Assembly (NCBI RefSeq): GCF_001514145.1
Contig: NZ_KQ948660.1
Location: forward strand, 475,658 to 539,657
DNA length: 64,000 bases
Source of the DNA: Streptomyces canus
GTDB lineage: Bacteria; Actinomycetota; Actinomycetes; Streptomycetales; Streptomycetaceae
Direction of reading: 5' to 3'
Of this stretch, positions 52,577 to 61,262 are shown piece after piece. Below the pieces are notes generated by a model. That model made no database searches. It was not told the origin of the DNA and saw nothing but the letters and a program-made list of their open reading frames with translations. Position 1 is the first letter of the stretch; the number at the start of each line of letters is the position of its first letter. The translations under genes were made by a program, and so were the position numbers.

Positions 52577-53974
52577 CTAGCGGGGACCCAGCGTCCAGCG
52601 CGGCCCCTGCGGGCCGTCCTCGATGGTCAGTCCCGACTGGCCCAGCTGGTCGCGGATGGCGTCCGCGGTGGCCCAGTCCTTGCGGGCGCGGGCCGCCTCC
52701 CGCTGGTCGAGGACCAGGCGTACGAGGCTGTCGACGACGCCGTGCAGATCGTCGCCGCGATCGGTCTCACCGGCCCAGTGCGCGTCGAGCGGGTCGAGGC
52801 CGAGGACGCCGAGCATGGCGCGCACCTCGGCGAGGCGGGCCACCGCGGCCTCCTTGTCGTCGGCCGCGAGGGCGCTGTTGCCCTGCCGGACGGTGGTGTG
52901 CACGACGGCGAGCGCCTGCGGGACGCCCAGGTCGTCGTCCATGGCCTCGGCGAAGGCGGGCGGCACCTCGGCGGCGGGCTCCACGGGACCGGCCTTCTCG
53001 ACCACCCGCTGCACGAAGCCCTCGATCCGCGCGAACGCCGACTCGGCCTCGCGCAGGGCGTCCTGGCTGTACTCGATCATCGAGCGGTAGTGCGGGGTGC
53101 CGAGGTAGTAGCGCAGCACGATCGGCCGCCACTCCTTGACCATCTCGGAGACGAGCACCGAGTTGCCCAGCGACTTGGACATCTTGTCGCCGGCCATGGT
53201 GACCCAGGCGTTGTGCACCCAGTACTGCGCGAAGTCGTCGCCGAACGCCTTGGCCTGGGCGATCTCGTTCTCGTGGTGCGGGAAGATCAGGTCGAGGCCG
53301 CCGCCGTGGATGTCGAAGGCGGTGCCCAGGTACTTGTGGGCCATCGCCGAGCACTCCAGGTGCCAGCCGGGGCGACCGGGGCCCCACGGCGTCGACCAGG
53401 TCGGTTCACCCGGCTTGGCGGACTTCCACATGGCGAAGTCACGCGCGTCCCGCTTGCCGGTCTCGCCGTCGCCGGACGGCTGGAGCAGGTTGTCCAGCTC
53501 CTGCCGCGACAGCTCCAGGTAGCCCGGGAAGGAGCGCACGTCGAAGTAGACGTTGCCGTCGGACTCGTAGGCGTGGCCGCGCTCGATGAGGCCCTGCATC
53601 ATCTCGACCATCTCGGTCACGTGCCCGGTGGCACGCGGCTCGTAGGTGGGCGGGAGGCAGCCGAGAGCGGTGTAGCCGTCGTTGAACGCGCGCTCGTTCT
53701 CGTACCCGATCGACCACCAGGGGCGCTTCTGCTCTGCCGCCTTGGCGATGATCTTGTCGTCGATGTCGGTGACGTTGCGGATGAACGTGACGTCGTAGCC
53801 GCGGTACTCGAACCAGCGGCGCATGATGTCGAAGTTCAGGCCGGAGCGGATGTGGCCGATGTGCGGGGCCGCCTGCACCGTGGCGCCACACAGGTAGATC
53901 GAGACACAGCCCGGCGTGAGCGGGGCGAAGTCACGGATCTGCCGGGCGCTGGTGTCGTACAGGCGAATAGTCAC
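52577..53974 (-). CDS. cysS: Cysteinyl-tRNA synthetase
   Basis: A 465-residue class I synthetase. The zinc cysteine YLCGATVQ, the ATP-binding HIGH sequence in PHIGHIRSGLNFD, and GDKMSKSLGN (KMSKS loop) are intact. WHLECSAMAHKYLG and FDIHGGGLDLIFPHHENEIAQ complete the zinc and adenylate sites. It charges tRNA-Cys in the cytosol. Start GTG 53974 gives the canonical MTIRLYDTSARQIRDF. It follows ispF by 72 bases on the same strand, in a layout (carD, ispD, ispF, cysS, rlmB) that is conserved in actinobacteria. Confidence 0.97.
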   Translation of the reverse strand: MTIRLYDTSARQIRDFAPLTPGCVSIYLCGATVQAAPHIGHIRSGLNFDIMRRWFEYRGYDVTFIRNVTDIDDKIIAKAAEQKRPWWSIGYENERAFNDGYTALGCLPPTYEPRATGHVTEMVEMMQGLIERGHAYESDGNVYFDVRSFPGYLELSRQELDNLLQPSGDGETGKRDARDFAMWKSAKPGEPTWSTPWGPGRPGWHLECSAMAHKYLGTAFDIHGGGLDLIFPHHENEIAQAKAFGDDFAQYWVHNAWVTMAGDKMSKSLGNSVLVSEMVKEWRPIVLRYYLGTPHYRSMIEYSQDALREAESAFARIEGFVQRVVEKAGPVEPAAEVPPAFAEAMDDDLGVPQALAVVHTTVRQGNSALAADDKEAAVARLAEVRAMLGVLGLDPLDAHWAGETDRGDDLHGVVDSLVRLVLDQREAARARKDWATADAIRDQLGQSGLTIEDGPQGPRWTLGPR

Positions 53975-54046
53975 GGCACCTAGGGTAGTGGGCCGAAGGG
54001 GGTGCGTGGAGCAGTCCTTTTGTCACCCTTCCCTTACGGCCGATTG

Positions 54047-54538
54047 TCACCCTTCCCTTACGACCAGGGCCGTCGCGACCGCCATCAGACCCTCGCCGCG
54101 CCCCGGGAAGCCGAGGCCGTCCGTGGTCGCCCCCGACACCGACACCGGGGCGCCCGCCGCCTCCGACAGGATTTTCTGCGCCTCGTCCCTGCGCTTGCCG
54201 ATCTTCGGCCGCGGACCCACCACCTGTACGGCGATGTTGCCGATCCGGAAGCCCGCCGCACGCACGATCCGGGCCGCCTCCGTCAACAGGGTGACGCCCG
54301 ATGCACCCGACCACTCGGGACGGCCGGTACCGAAGTGCTGTCCCAGGTCGCCGAGGCCGGCCGCGGAGAAGAGCGCGTTGCACGCAGCGTGGGCGACGAC
54401 GTCCGCGTCGGAGTGGCCGGCCAGGCCCGTGCCCTCGCCCTCCCACTTCAGGCCCGCGCACCACAGCTCGCGGCCCTCCTCGAAGGCGTGGATGTCGGTG
54501 CCGATGCCGACCTGCGGCAACACGGACTCAGAAGCCAT
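54047..54538 (-). CDS. ispF: 2-C-methyl-D-erythritol 2,4-cyclodiphosphate synthase
   Basis: A 163-residue trimeric enzyme of the MEP isoprenoid route. VGIGTDIHAF (metal-binding Asp and His), GLAGHSDADVVAHAACNAL and the C-terminal SGATTDGLGFPGRGEG are the family motifs. It cyclises CDP-ME-2-phosphate to MEcPP. ATG 54538 lies inside the 3' end of ispD (11-base overlap), so translation is coupled and the two steps are co-produced. Directly repeated GTCACCCTTCCCTTACG sequence lies in the short gap to cysS. Confidence 0.96.
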   Translation of the reverse strand: MASESVLPQVGIGTDIHAFEEGRELWCAGLKWEGEGTGLAGHSDADVVAHAACNALFSAAGLGDLGQHFGTGRPEWSGASGVTLLTEAARIVRAAGFRIGNIAVQVVGPRPKIGKRRDEAQKILSEAAGAPVSVSGATTDGLGFPGRGEGLMAVATALVVREG

Positions 54539-55292
54539 CGTTGAGCCTCCTGCGGGCCAGGACCGCCTCCGCGAGGACCAGGTCCAGCGGGCGGGTCACC
54601 TTGAAGGCCTCCTCGTGGCCGGGCACGACCATGACCGTGAGACCCAGCTGCTCGACCATGCTCGCGTCGTCGGTGACGTCCTCGGTGACGCTCTCGTGGG
54701 CGCGGATCAGGGTCGCCCGGTCGAAACCCTGGGGTGTCTGTACGGCCCGCAGGCGCGCGCGGACCGGGGTCGCGACCACCGGCTCCGGCTCGCCGGGAAC
54801 GGTCGCCGGCTCGACCTCCTTCACGGTGTCCGCGAGGGGCAGCGCCGGGACGACGGCGGGCGCGCCGTCCCGTACGGCCTCGATGACCGCGTCGACCGTG
54901 TCGACCGGGACGAGCGGGCGGGCCGCGTCATGGACCAGGACGATGCCGAAGTCGGGGGGCAGGGCGTCCAGACCGAGCCGGACCGATTCCTGACGGGAGT
55001 CACCGCCGGGGACGACGAGGAAGTCCGTCCGCTCGGGCAGCGCGTGGGCGTCGAGGAGCGACTTGACCTCGCCGGCGCCGTCGGGCGGGGCCACGACGAC
55101 GACCAGGGAGACGGCGCGGGACGCGGCCATCGCACGGACCGCGTGGATCAGCATGGGGGTGCCGTTCAGCGCGCGGAGCGCTTTGGGGGCGCCCGGACCG
55201 AGGCGTACGCCCCTTCCGGCGGCCGGAATCACCACCGCGGTGCGGGCTTCCGCACGTGCTTCGGCGGGCCAAGGGCGCGAAACGTCAGACAT
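54528..55292 (-). CDS. ispD: 2-C-methyl-D-erythritol 4-phosphate cytidylyltransferase
   Basis: A 254-residue nucleotidyltransferase. VVIPAAGRGVRLGPGAPKALRAL is the CTP-binding loop (with an Ala-Pro insertion around GPGAPK), VPGGDSRQESVRLGL and VLVHDAARPLVP contact substrate and metal, and LRAVQTPQGF is the C-terminal marker. It makes CDP-methylerythritol from CTP and MEP. About 20 extra N-terminal residues precede the fold. It overlaps ispF. The 314-base gap to carD contains the carD terminator and probably the ispD promoter. Confidence 0.95.
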   Translation of the reverse strand: MSDVSRPWPAEARAEARTAVVIPAAGRGVRLGPGAPKALRALNGTPMLIHAVRAMAASRAVSLVVVVAPPDGAGEVKSLLDAHALPERTDFLVVPGGDSRQESVRLGLDALPPDFGIVLVHDAARPLVPVDTVDAVIEAVRDGAPAVVPALPLADTVKEVEPATVPGEPEPVVATPVRARLRAVQTPQGFDRATLIRAHESVTEDVTDDASMVEQLGLTVMVVPGHEEAFKVTRPLDLVLAEAVLARRRLNDGF

Positions 55293-55574
55293 CGGTTCCT
55301 GTCAGGTTTGTGTGCTCGGCCAACGTGGGTACGGACACAGCGTGCCGGGCGCGACGCCTTGACCGGACCCTTCCGTGACGCCGGTCGAGCCAGCTGCCCG
55401 GGCCCGGCACGCCAAGTATCGGGGGATCTTTCTCCGAGAGGAACACGCGCACGTCAGTACGGGGCGTCGGTCCGGCATCCGGAGACAGACATGCCGCAGC
55501 GCCCGGCGACAGCTGTTGCGTCATCGGGCACCGCGGCATTTCAGTGCGGCAATTCGGATTCAGTGTGTGCTGAG
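55293..55574. other. Non-coding gap between carD and ispD
   Basis: I see no gene here. Short frames lack family features and ribosome sites. The region should contain the ispD promoter. Confidence 0.5.
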
Positions 55575-55610
55575 CTGAGCGGGCAAGGTGCCTGCACAGG
55601 GACCGCTCAG
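55575..55610 (-). terminator. Hairpin overlapping the carD stop codon
   Basis: CTGAGCGG pairs with CCGCTCAG around a 20-base loop. The upstream arm includes the carD stop codon. Confidence 0.5.
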
Positions 55611-56089
55611 GACGCGAGAACCTCGTCGAGCAGCGCCTCGGCCTTGTCCTCGTTGGTGTTCTCCGCGAGGGCGAGTTCACTCACCAGGATCTGCCGAGCC
55701 TTGGCGAGCATGCGCTTCTCACCTGCGGAGAGTCCGCGCTCGCGCTCACGACGCCACAGGTCGCGCACGACTTCCGCGACCTTGATGACATCGCCGGAGG
55801 CGAGCTTCTCCAGGTTTGCCTTGTATCGACGGGACCAGTTCGTGGGCTCCTCGGCGTACGGTGCGCGCAGCACCTCGAAGACCCGGTCCAGCCCATCCTG
55901 ACCGACCACATCACGCACGCCGACGAACTCCGCATTGTCCGCTGGCACACGCACCGTCAGGTCACCCTGGGCGACCTTCAGAACCAAGTAGGTCTTGTCC
56001 ACGCCTTTGATCTGGCGAGTTTCGATAGCCTCGATCAGCGCGGCCCCGTGATGGGGATAGACCACGGTGTCGCCAACCTTGAACGTCAT
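55607..56089 (-). CDS. carD: CarD/CdnL-type RNA polymerase-binding transcription regulator
   Basis: A 160-residue protein. The N-terminal RNA-polymerase interaction domain (FKVGDTVVYPHHGAALIEAIETRQIKG, then YLVLKVAQGDLTVRVPADN) binds the beta subunit. The C-terminal helical domain (WSRRYKANLEKLASGDVIKVAEVVRDLWRRE) contacts the upstream edge of the promoter bubble, including the conserved Trp. CarD stabilises open complexes at rRNA and many other promoters, and is essential in mycobacteria. ATG 56089 is preceded by AAGGGG. Its own 598-base upstream region is unusually long. Confidence 0.95.
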   Translation of the reverse strand: MTFKVGDTVVYPHHGAALIEAIETRQIKGVDKTYLVLKVAQGDLTVRVPADNAEFVGVRDVVGQDGLDRVFEVLRAPYAEEPTNWSRRYKANLEKLASGDVIKVAEVVRDLWRRERERGLSAGEKRMLAKARQILVSELALAENTNEDKAEALLDEVLAS

Positions 56090-56687
56090 GTGACAGGTAC
56101 CCCTTCCGTGGCTATCCAGGGTAACACGGAAACTGCGGGTTCTGAATGGCGTTTTCGCAGGTCAGGGCATATCTCGGGGCTTGACAACAGCAACAGGAAC
56201 GTGCTGCGCGGGCCGAGCGGAAGAAGGTATTCGCAGGTCGGAGCGGCTCTCCGGGGGAGGTGAAACGCGTACGTTACACACATCCGGAAGCCCTTCCAGA
56301 CGGGCTAACGTCCACAAATGTCCGGTTCCACGTGTGCGACTTACGCTACTCCGTTCGGAGCCAGGAGTCGGTTCCGCGCCGATTCAGAAATTGATCACAC
56401 GAGCCGGACGGATCAGCTGGTGATCAATTCCGGGGGCGGTCGCGCATTCCTTCACGGAAGTTTTGCTACTGGATGCCGAAGGCTCTTATGTGAATGCCGG
56501 ACGAGCGCCGGAGTGCGGGGCCGAAGTGACTCATGAGTCACTTGTGAACCGGAGTGACCGGAGAGATACGCCTCTAGGGGAGGGTCGGGTGCGGCCAGGT
56601 GGGAACGGCTCGGTAACCTGAGGCCGCTGACAGACACTTAGCGCGGCTTTACGGCCGCCTCGCTCAAGTCAAGGAGTTGCCGCCGCC
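56090..56687. other. Long regulatory gap between carD and a divergent lipoprotein gene
   Basis: I see no gene. Candidate promoter elements are TTGACAACAG at about 56179 (plus strand) and, for carD, TACCCT about 45 bases upstream of its start. A direct GTGACCGGAG-type motif occurs near 56552. A short AT-richer zone (56380-56480) is atypical for this GC content. Confidence 0.4.
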
Positions 56688-57350
56688 GTGAGCAGCAGCC
56701 TTCGACGCGGCGTCCTCGCCGCCGCCGCCATCGCGTTCTCGGTCACCGCGCTCTCCGCGTGCGCGGCCGGAACCAACGCCCAGACGCTGGAGGTCAAGCC
56801 GGACAACGCGGAGACCAGCGTCGGCGGCATCAGTCTCCAGAACGTCGTGGTCGTCACCCAGCCCGCCACCGAGGCCTCGGGCGAGACCAAGGGCCCCGCC
56901 GTGGTCTCCGCCACCGTCTTCAACACCACCGGCACCGCCCAGACGCTGGACGCCGTGAGGGTCGAGGGCGGCGGCAGCGCCGAGATCACGCCCGCCAAGG
57001 GCAAGGGCAAGGGCAAGGTGACCGTCCCGGCGCACGGCTCCGTGATCCTGGGCGGCAAGGGCAACGCCTCCGCCGCGGTGGCCGAGATCGGCGAGAGCGT
57101 CAAGGACGGCAACGCCCAGAAGGTCACCTTCACCTTCAGCACGACCGGTGACGTGAGCCTGCGCGCCTTCGTGGTCCCGGCCGACAGCTACTTCACCAAG
57201 TGGGGCCCGAGCGCCGTCCCCTCGGCGCCGGAGAAGCCGGCCGAGCCGTCCGCCACTCCGACCGGCTCCGCGACCCCGACGGGCGCGGCCACGCCGACCG
57301 ACGCGGCCTCCGCGAGCGCGACGGCCACCGGGTCGGCCGCGAGCCACTGA
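56688..57350 (+). CDS. Secreted lipoprotein (DUF461/PCuAC-like fold possible)
   Basis: A 220-residue lipoprotein. GTG 56688 begins a signal peptide ending in the lipobox LSAC. The mature core (VGGISLQNVVVVTQPATEASGETKGPAVVSATVFNTTG, in parts) is a predicted beta-sandwich similar to DUF461/copper-chaperone-like folds, without the Met/His copper motif. The last 40 residues are Ala/Thr/Pro repeats (SATPTGSATPTGAATPT) like a cell-wall spacer. AAGGAG precedes the start. The gene is convergent with phoP and shares a perfect bidirectional terminator with it. Confidence 0.8.
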   Translation: MSSSLRRGVLAAAAIAFSVTALSACAAGTNAQTLEVKPDNAETSVGGISLQNVVVVTQPATEASGETKGPAVVSATVFNTTGTAQTLDAVRVEGGGSAEITPAKGKGKGKVTVPAHGSVILGGKGNASAAVAEIGESVKDGNAQKVTFTFSTTGDVSLRAFVVPADSYFTKWGPSAVPSAPEKPAEPSATPTGSATPTGAATPTDAASASATATGSAASH

Positions 57351-57377
57351 GCAGCCGTACGAGACCGTCGTACGACA

Positions 57378-57413
57378 CGAAGGGCGGGACCTCCGAGGAG
57401 GTCCCGCCCTTCG
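57378..57413. terminator. Bidirectional terminator between lipoprotein and phoP
   Basis: CGAAGGGCGGGACCTCC and its exact complement form a 17-bp stem with a two-base GA loop between converging genes. Confidence 0.92.
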
Positions 57414-57430
57414 GCGTGAGGCGTTCCTCT

Positions 57431-58111
57431 TTACGGCTCGAACTTGTAGCCGAGACCCCGCACCGTCACCAGGTACCTCGGCGCGCCCGGGTCCGGCTCG
57501 ATCTTGGCGCGCAGGCGCTTGACGTGGACGTCGAGGGTCTTGGTGTCGCCGACGTAGTCGGCGCCCCAGACGCGGTCGATGAGCTGCATGCGGGTCAGGA
57601 CGCGGCCGGCGTTGCGCAGCAGCATCTCCAGCAGGTCGAACTCCTTGAGGGGCAGGTCGACCTTGGAGCCGGAGACCGTGACCACGTGGCGGTCCACGTC
57701 CATGCGGACCGGACCGGCCTCCAGGGCGGCCGGGGTGACCTCCTCGGGCTCGCCACGGCGGCGCAGGACGGCGCGGATGCGGGCGACCAGCTCGCGCGAG
57801 GAGAACGGCTTGGTGACATAGTCATCGGCTCCTATTTCCAGGCCGACGACCTTGTCGATCTCGCTGTCCTTGGCGGTCACCATGATGACGGGGACGTTGG
57901 AGCGGCCGCGCAGCTGGCGGCAGACCTCGGTGCCGGGCAGGCCCGGCAGCATCAGGTCGAGGAGGACGAGGTCGGCGCCGTTGCGCTCGAACTCGTCGAG
58001 TCCGTCGGGGCCCGTGGTCGCGATGGCGACCTCGAAGCCCTCCTTGCGGAGCATGTACGAAAGGGCGTCGGAGAAGGACTCCTCGTCCTCGACGACGAGC
58101 ACTCGGGTCAC
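57431..58111 (-). CDS. phoP: Phosphate response regulator PhoP
   Basis: A 226-residue OmpR-family regulator. Receiver motifs are VVEDEES, phospho-acceptor Asp52 in LLDLMLPG, VTAKD and YVTKPFSSREL. The winged helix has LPLKEFDLLEMLLRNAGRVLTRMQLIDRVWG and TVRGLGYKFEP. PhoP binds PHO boxes (direct 11-base repeats) to activate phosphate scavenging and restrain antibiotic production in Streptomyces. It overlaps phoR by four bases, so both are translated together. PHO-box-like repeats lie between phoR and phoU, consistent with autoregulation. Confidence 0.95.
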   Translation of the reverse strand: MTRVLVVEDEESFSDALSYMLRKEGFEVAIATTGPDGLDEFERNGADLVLLDLMLPGLPGTEVCRQLRGRSNVPVIMVTAKDSEIDKVVGLEIGADDYVTKPFSSRELVARIRAVLRRRGEPEEVTPAALEAGPVRMDVDRHVVTVSGSKVDLPLKEFDLLEMLLRNAGRVLTRMQLIDRVWGADYVGDTKTLDVHVKRLRAKIEPDPGAPRYLVTVRGLGYKFEP

Positions 58112-59361
58112 GGAAGGACCTCCGGGGCGGGAAGCGGGTCGTAAGAAGCCGACTCGGGAGTGGGCCCGTCCTCGTCGTCGAGGTCGGGGTGCTGGAGCGC
58201 GCGGTCGCGGGCCGCGCCCGCCTCCGGCAGCCTGAGGGTGAACGTGGAGCCCTGTCCCTCAGAACTCCACACCGTGACCTCCCCGCCGTGCGAGGCGGCC
58301 ACGTGCTTGACGATCGCGAGACCGAGTCCGGTCCCGCCGGTCTGGCGGGAGCGGGCCGGGTCGACGCGGTAGAAGCGCTCGAAGATGCGCTCCTTGTCCT
58401 TGTCGGAGATGCCGATGCCCTGGTCGGTGACGGCGACCTCGATCAGGTCGCCGCTCGGCACGGACACCCGGCGGGCGGCTATGCCGACCCGGGTGCGGGC
58501 GGGCGAGTAGTTGACGGCGTTCTCGACGAGGTTGCCGAGAGCGGCGGCGAGCTGGCCGCGGTTGCCCCAGACGCGCAGCTCGGCCGCGCCGGCGGCGGCC
58601 ATGGTGATCTGCTTGGTGCCCGCCTGGTGCCGGCACCGGTCGATGGCCTCGGCGACCAGCTCGTCCACGCGGACGGGCTCGGCGTCCTCCAGCGGGTCGT
58701 CGTTCTGCACCCGGGAGAGGTCGATGAGCTCCTGGACCAGGCTGGTCAGGCGGGTGGCCTCGATCTGCATCCGGCCGGCGAAGCGCTCCACGGCCTCCGG
58801 GTCCTCCGAGGCGTCCATGACGGCCTCGGACAGGAGGGAGAGGGCGCCCACGGGGGTCTTGAGTTCGTGGCTGACGTTCGCGACGAAGTCACGTCGTACC
58901 GCTTCGATCCGCCGGGCCTCGGTGAGGTCCTCCACGAGGAGCAGAACCAGCCGGGAGCCGAGGGGCGCGACCCGCGCGGAGACCGCGAGTGCCTCCCCGC
59001 GTCCGGTACCCCGCCTGGGCAGGTCCAGCTCGACCTGCCGTATCTCCCCGTCCCTCCTGGTGTCCCGGGCCATCTGGAGCATCGGCTCCACGGAGAGCTT
59101 GCCGCCGCGGACCAGCCCGAGGGCGTACGCGGCGGAGCTGGCCTTGACCACGGCGTCGGCCTCGTCGAGGACCACGGCCGAGGAGCGGAGCACGGAGAGG
59201 ACGGTGTCCACGCCCGGCGGAAGCACCGGGTCCGTGTGCAGGGAGGTGCGGGTGGGGCGTTTCTGCTCCCGCTCGCTCCAGCGGAACGCCAGCATGGCGA
59301 TGACGCCGGTGAGCACACCGGCGATCGCTGCCGCTGCGGCGACCGCCGCGTTCACGTCCAT
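58108..59361 (-). CDS. phoR: Phosphate sensor histidine kinase PhoR
   Basis: A 417-residue kinase. A single N-terminal transmembrane helix (AAVAAAAAIAGVLTGVIAMLAF, residues 5-26) anchors it. A PAS-like domain spans about 50-145, followed by the H-box VANVSHELKTPVG (His165), N-box LGNLVENAVNYS, the G1 region VTDQGIGISDKD and GTGLGLAIVKHVAASHGG. It lacks a large periplasmic sensor, as expected for PhoR types that sense through the Pst/PhoU complex. It phosphorylates PhoP. It is divergent from phoU across a 223-base control region. Confidence 0.94.
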   Translation of the reverse strand: MDVNAAVAAAAAIAGVLTGVIAMLAFRWSEREQKRPTRTSLHTDPVLPPGVDTVLSVLRSSAVVLDEADAVVKASSAAYALGLVRGGKLSVEPMLQMARDTRRDGEIRQVELDLPRRGTGRGEALAVSARVAPLGSRLVLLLVEDLTEARRIEAVRRDFVANVSHELKTPVGALSLLSEAVMDASEDPEAVERFAGRMQIEATRLTSLVQELIDLSRVQNDDPLEDAEPVRVDELVAEAIDRCRHQAGTKQITMAAAGAAELRVWGNRGQLAAALGNLVENAVNYSPARTRVGIAARRVSVPSGDLIEVAVTDQGIGISDKDKERIFERFYRVDPARSRQTGGTGLGLAIVKHVAASHGGEVTVWSSEGQGSTFTLRLPEAGAARDRALQHPDLDDEDGPTPESASYDPLPAPEVLP

Positions 59362-59434
59362 GCCTCCAGGTTAGGCATGGGATCGGTCCTGGCCACAGCC
59401 GTCCGAGTGCGAGCTCGAACACTCGTCGCCCAGA

Positions 59435-59467
59435 GTTCACCTTGGAGCCAGTATTGGTTCATTTGGG
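59435..59467. promoter_or_regulatory. PHO-box-like direct repeats between phoR and phoU
   Basis: Three 11-base units: GTTCACCTTGG, a poorly matching AGCCAGTATTG, and GTTCATTTGGG. The PhoP consensus unit begins GTTCACC. The site is suitably placed to act on both divergent promoters. Confidence 0.7.
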
Positions 59468-59584
59468 AGGGCGGAAACGGACGCGTACAGGACCGAACGT
59501 GGGAGCGTGGGGTACGCAGCACCGGTTACACGGCCGGTTTTGGCCCCTGGAACCCACAGGAATGACGTACGAGAGGGAACCCTG

Positions 59585-60274
59585 ATGCGGGACGCGTACC
59601 ACGAGGAACTTGATTCGATCGGCGACGGTCTGGTGGAGATGGCCCGGCTGGTCGGCTCGGCGATCGGACGCGCCACGACGGCCATCCTCGACTCCGACCT
59701 GAAGCTGGCCGAGAGCGTGATCGAGGCCGACCAGAAGGTGGACGACCTCCAGCACGACCTGGAGGCCCGGGCGATAGCGCTGCTCGCCCGGCAGCAGCCG
59801 GTGGCGACGGACCTCCGTATCGTCGTCACCTCGCTGCGCATGTCGGCCGACCTGGAGCGTTCCGGCGACCTGGCCCAGCACGTGGCGAAGCTGGCCCGGC
59901 TGCGCTTCCCCGAGAAGGCCATCCCGCACGACCTGCACGCGACCATCCTGGAGATGGGCCAGCTGGCGCAGCGTCTGATGGCCAAGGCGGCGGAGGTCAT
60001 CATCACCAAGGACGTCGACCTGGCGCTCCAGCTGGAGCAGGACGACGACGAGATGGACCTGCTGCACCGCACCCTCTTCCAGCACCTGCTGGACGACAAG
60101 TGGAAGCACGGCATCGAGACGGCGGTCGACGTGACGCTGCTCGGCCGTTATTACGAGCGGTTCGCCGACCACGCGGTGTCGGTCGCCAAGCGGGTGGTGT
60201 ACCTGGTGACGGGTGAGCACGCGGACGACCTCCAGCAGGACGTCCAGCCGGTGACGGGAGTGGAGGGGGCCTGA
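59585..60274 (+). CDS. phoU: Phosphate transport regulator PhoU
   Basis: A 229-residue protein of two three-helix bundles with the paired PhoU motifs (LKLAESVIEADQKVDDLQHDLE in the first; VTLLGRYYERFADHAVSVAKRVVYLVTGE in the second), including the E/DxxxD metal-binding sites. It links Pst transport status to PhoR signalling. It is divergent from phoRP. A Cys-rich micro-protein gene follows 168 bases downstream. The start ATG 59585 has GAGGGAACC upstream. Confidence 0.94.
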   Translation: MRDAYHEELDSIGDGLVEMARLVGSAIGRATTAILDSDLKLAESVIEADQKVDDLQHDLEARAIALLARQQPVATDLRIVVTSLRMSADLERSGDLAQHVAKLARLRFPEKAIPHDLHATILEMGQLAQRLMAKAAEVIITKDVDLALQLEQDDDEMDLLHRTLFQHLLDDKWKHGIETAVDVTLLGRYYERFADHAVSVAKRVVYLVTGEHADDLQQDVQPVTGVEGA

Positions 60275-60442
60275 TCCCTCCCGGGGTGTTCCCGGGGTGT
60301 GCCGGGTCCCGTTCGGGGCGGGTGCAAGCCTCTGTGCGCCGTTGATGCGCCCAGTGGAGCGGGCATCCAATGGGCACAGGGCCCGATCCGACAGTCGGTC
60401 CGGCAGTCGGCACGTTCTGGCTCTCGCCTCGAGGAGGGACCC

Positions 60443-60601
60443 ATGGCCGAATCCCCCAGCACTCCCCAGCCCGACCCCACGCAGGAACGCCCGACCGAGC
60501 AGCCCGCCGCGATCAGGACCCTGACGGTCATCGGCGCGTGCGGCTGCGGCTCGGGCTGCGGGTGCGGGTGCCAGTCGGGCAATCCGTGCCAGTGTGGCTG
60601 A
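60443..60601 (+). CDS. Cys-rich 52-residue micro-protein
   Basis: The short frame has a strong ribosome site (GAGGAGGG) before its ATG. Residues 1-24 are Pro/Glu/Thr/Gln-rich. The tail from residue 33 packs seven Cys among Gly residues (ACGCGSGCGCGCQSGNPCQCG), resembling a miniature metallothionein or a heavily modified peptide precursor. No processing enzyme is adjacent. A tandem 15-base repeat and a hairpin terminator follow. Its position after phoU suggests a phosphate or metal link, but nothing proves it. The start, Shine-Dalgarno sequence and terminator argue that it is a real gene. Confidence 0.7.
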   Translation: MAESPSTPQPDPTQERPTEQPAAIRTLTVIGACGCGSGCGCGCQSGNPCQCG

Positions 60602-60604
60602 ATC

Positions 60605-60647
60605 CTGTACAGCTGAACCGTGTACGGCTGATTCGTGTACGGCGGTG
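60605..60647 (+). repeat. Imperfect tandem 15-base repeat
   Basis: TGTACAGCTGAACCG, TGTACGGCTGATTCG and TGTACGGCGGTG follow one another directly after the Cys-rich gene. Confidence 0.75.
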
Positions 60648-60676
60648 AGGGGCCCCGGGGGATACCGGGGCCCTTC
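60648..60676 (+). terminator. Terminator after the Cys-rich gene
   Basis: GGGCCCCGG and CCGGGGCCC arms with a GGGATA-type loop, followed by TTCGTCG. Confidence 0.75.
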
Positions 60677-60683
60677 GTCGTGT

Positions 60684-61193
60684 TCAGAGGTCAGAGGGCA
60701 GTGTGGGTGACCATGAGCTGGACCTCGGGGGTGGCGCTGAGACGGCCGATATCGGTGGGGTCGGTCCGGAGCGCGAGATCGATGCGGCGTATACGGCCTG
60801 CGACACCTCGACGGACGCCGTCAGAACGAGCCGCTCCCGTGCCTCGTCGCACGCCGACGCCTGGAACGCCTGCCTTATCTTGGCCGCCCTCGCCTGCGGG
60901 TCCGAGTAGTCCTCGCCGGCGGCCAGCCGCATGGCCTATTGCGCACGGCGACGGGCCACCAGACAGTCCGCGTACATGGTGCGGCGGTCCTGCAGCCGGT
61001 TGTCCCTGACCGTCCGCCGCCACTGCAAGTGCTCACCGGCCAACGTCGACCCGACCCCGAGCACCGCTCCAAGGGCCGTTCCCACCAGAGTCCCCACTCC
61101 ACGGGGAAGATCGTGCCACACACCCCATGAGGCGGACGAGCCGAATGCGACCCGGTGAAACCGCGGGGCACGGTGCGGCGTCTTGAGGTACAA
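60684..61193 (-). pseudogene. Hypothetical protein gene interrupted by an in-frame TAG
   Basis: Two pieces lie in one frame: 61193-60936 (a TM-like GVGTLVGTALGAVLGVGSTLAGEHLQWRRTVRDNRLQDRR, in parts, then TMYADCLVARRRAQ) and 60932-60684 (AAGEDYSDPQARAAKIRQAFQAS...). They are separated by TAG at 60936-60938 after a CAA codon. The shape (membrane helix, Arg-rich linker, YxxYL helix) is that of a common streptomycete hypothetical family. The gene at 62176-62986 looks like a relative. The C-terminus may also be shifted. Confidence 0.6.
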
Positions 61194-61262
61194 GACCGGG
61201 AGAACGTAAACGAGTTACGCCATCTCGGCCCTGTCTGGACGTACCAGGGAGGATGGTCCGAA

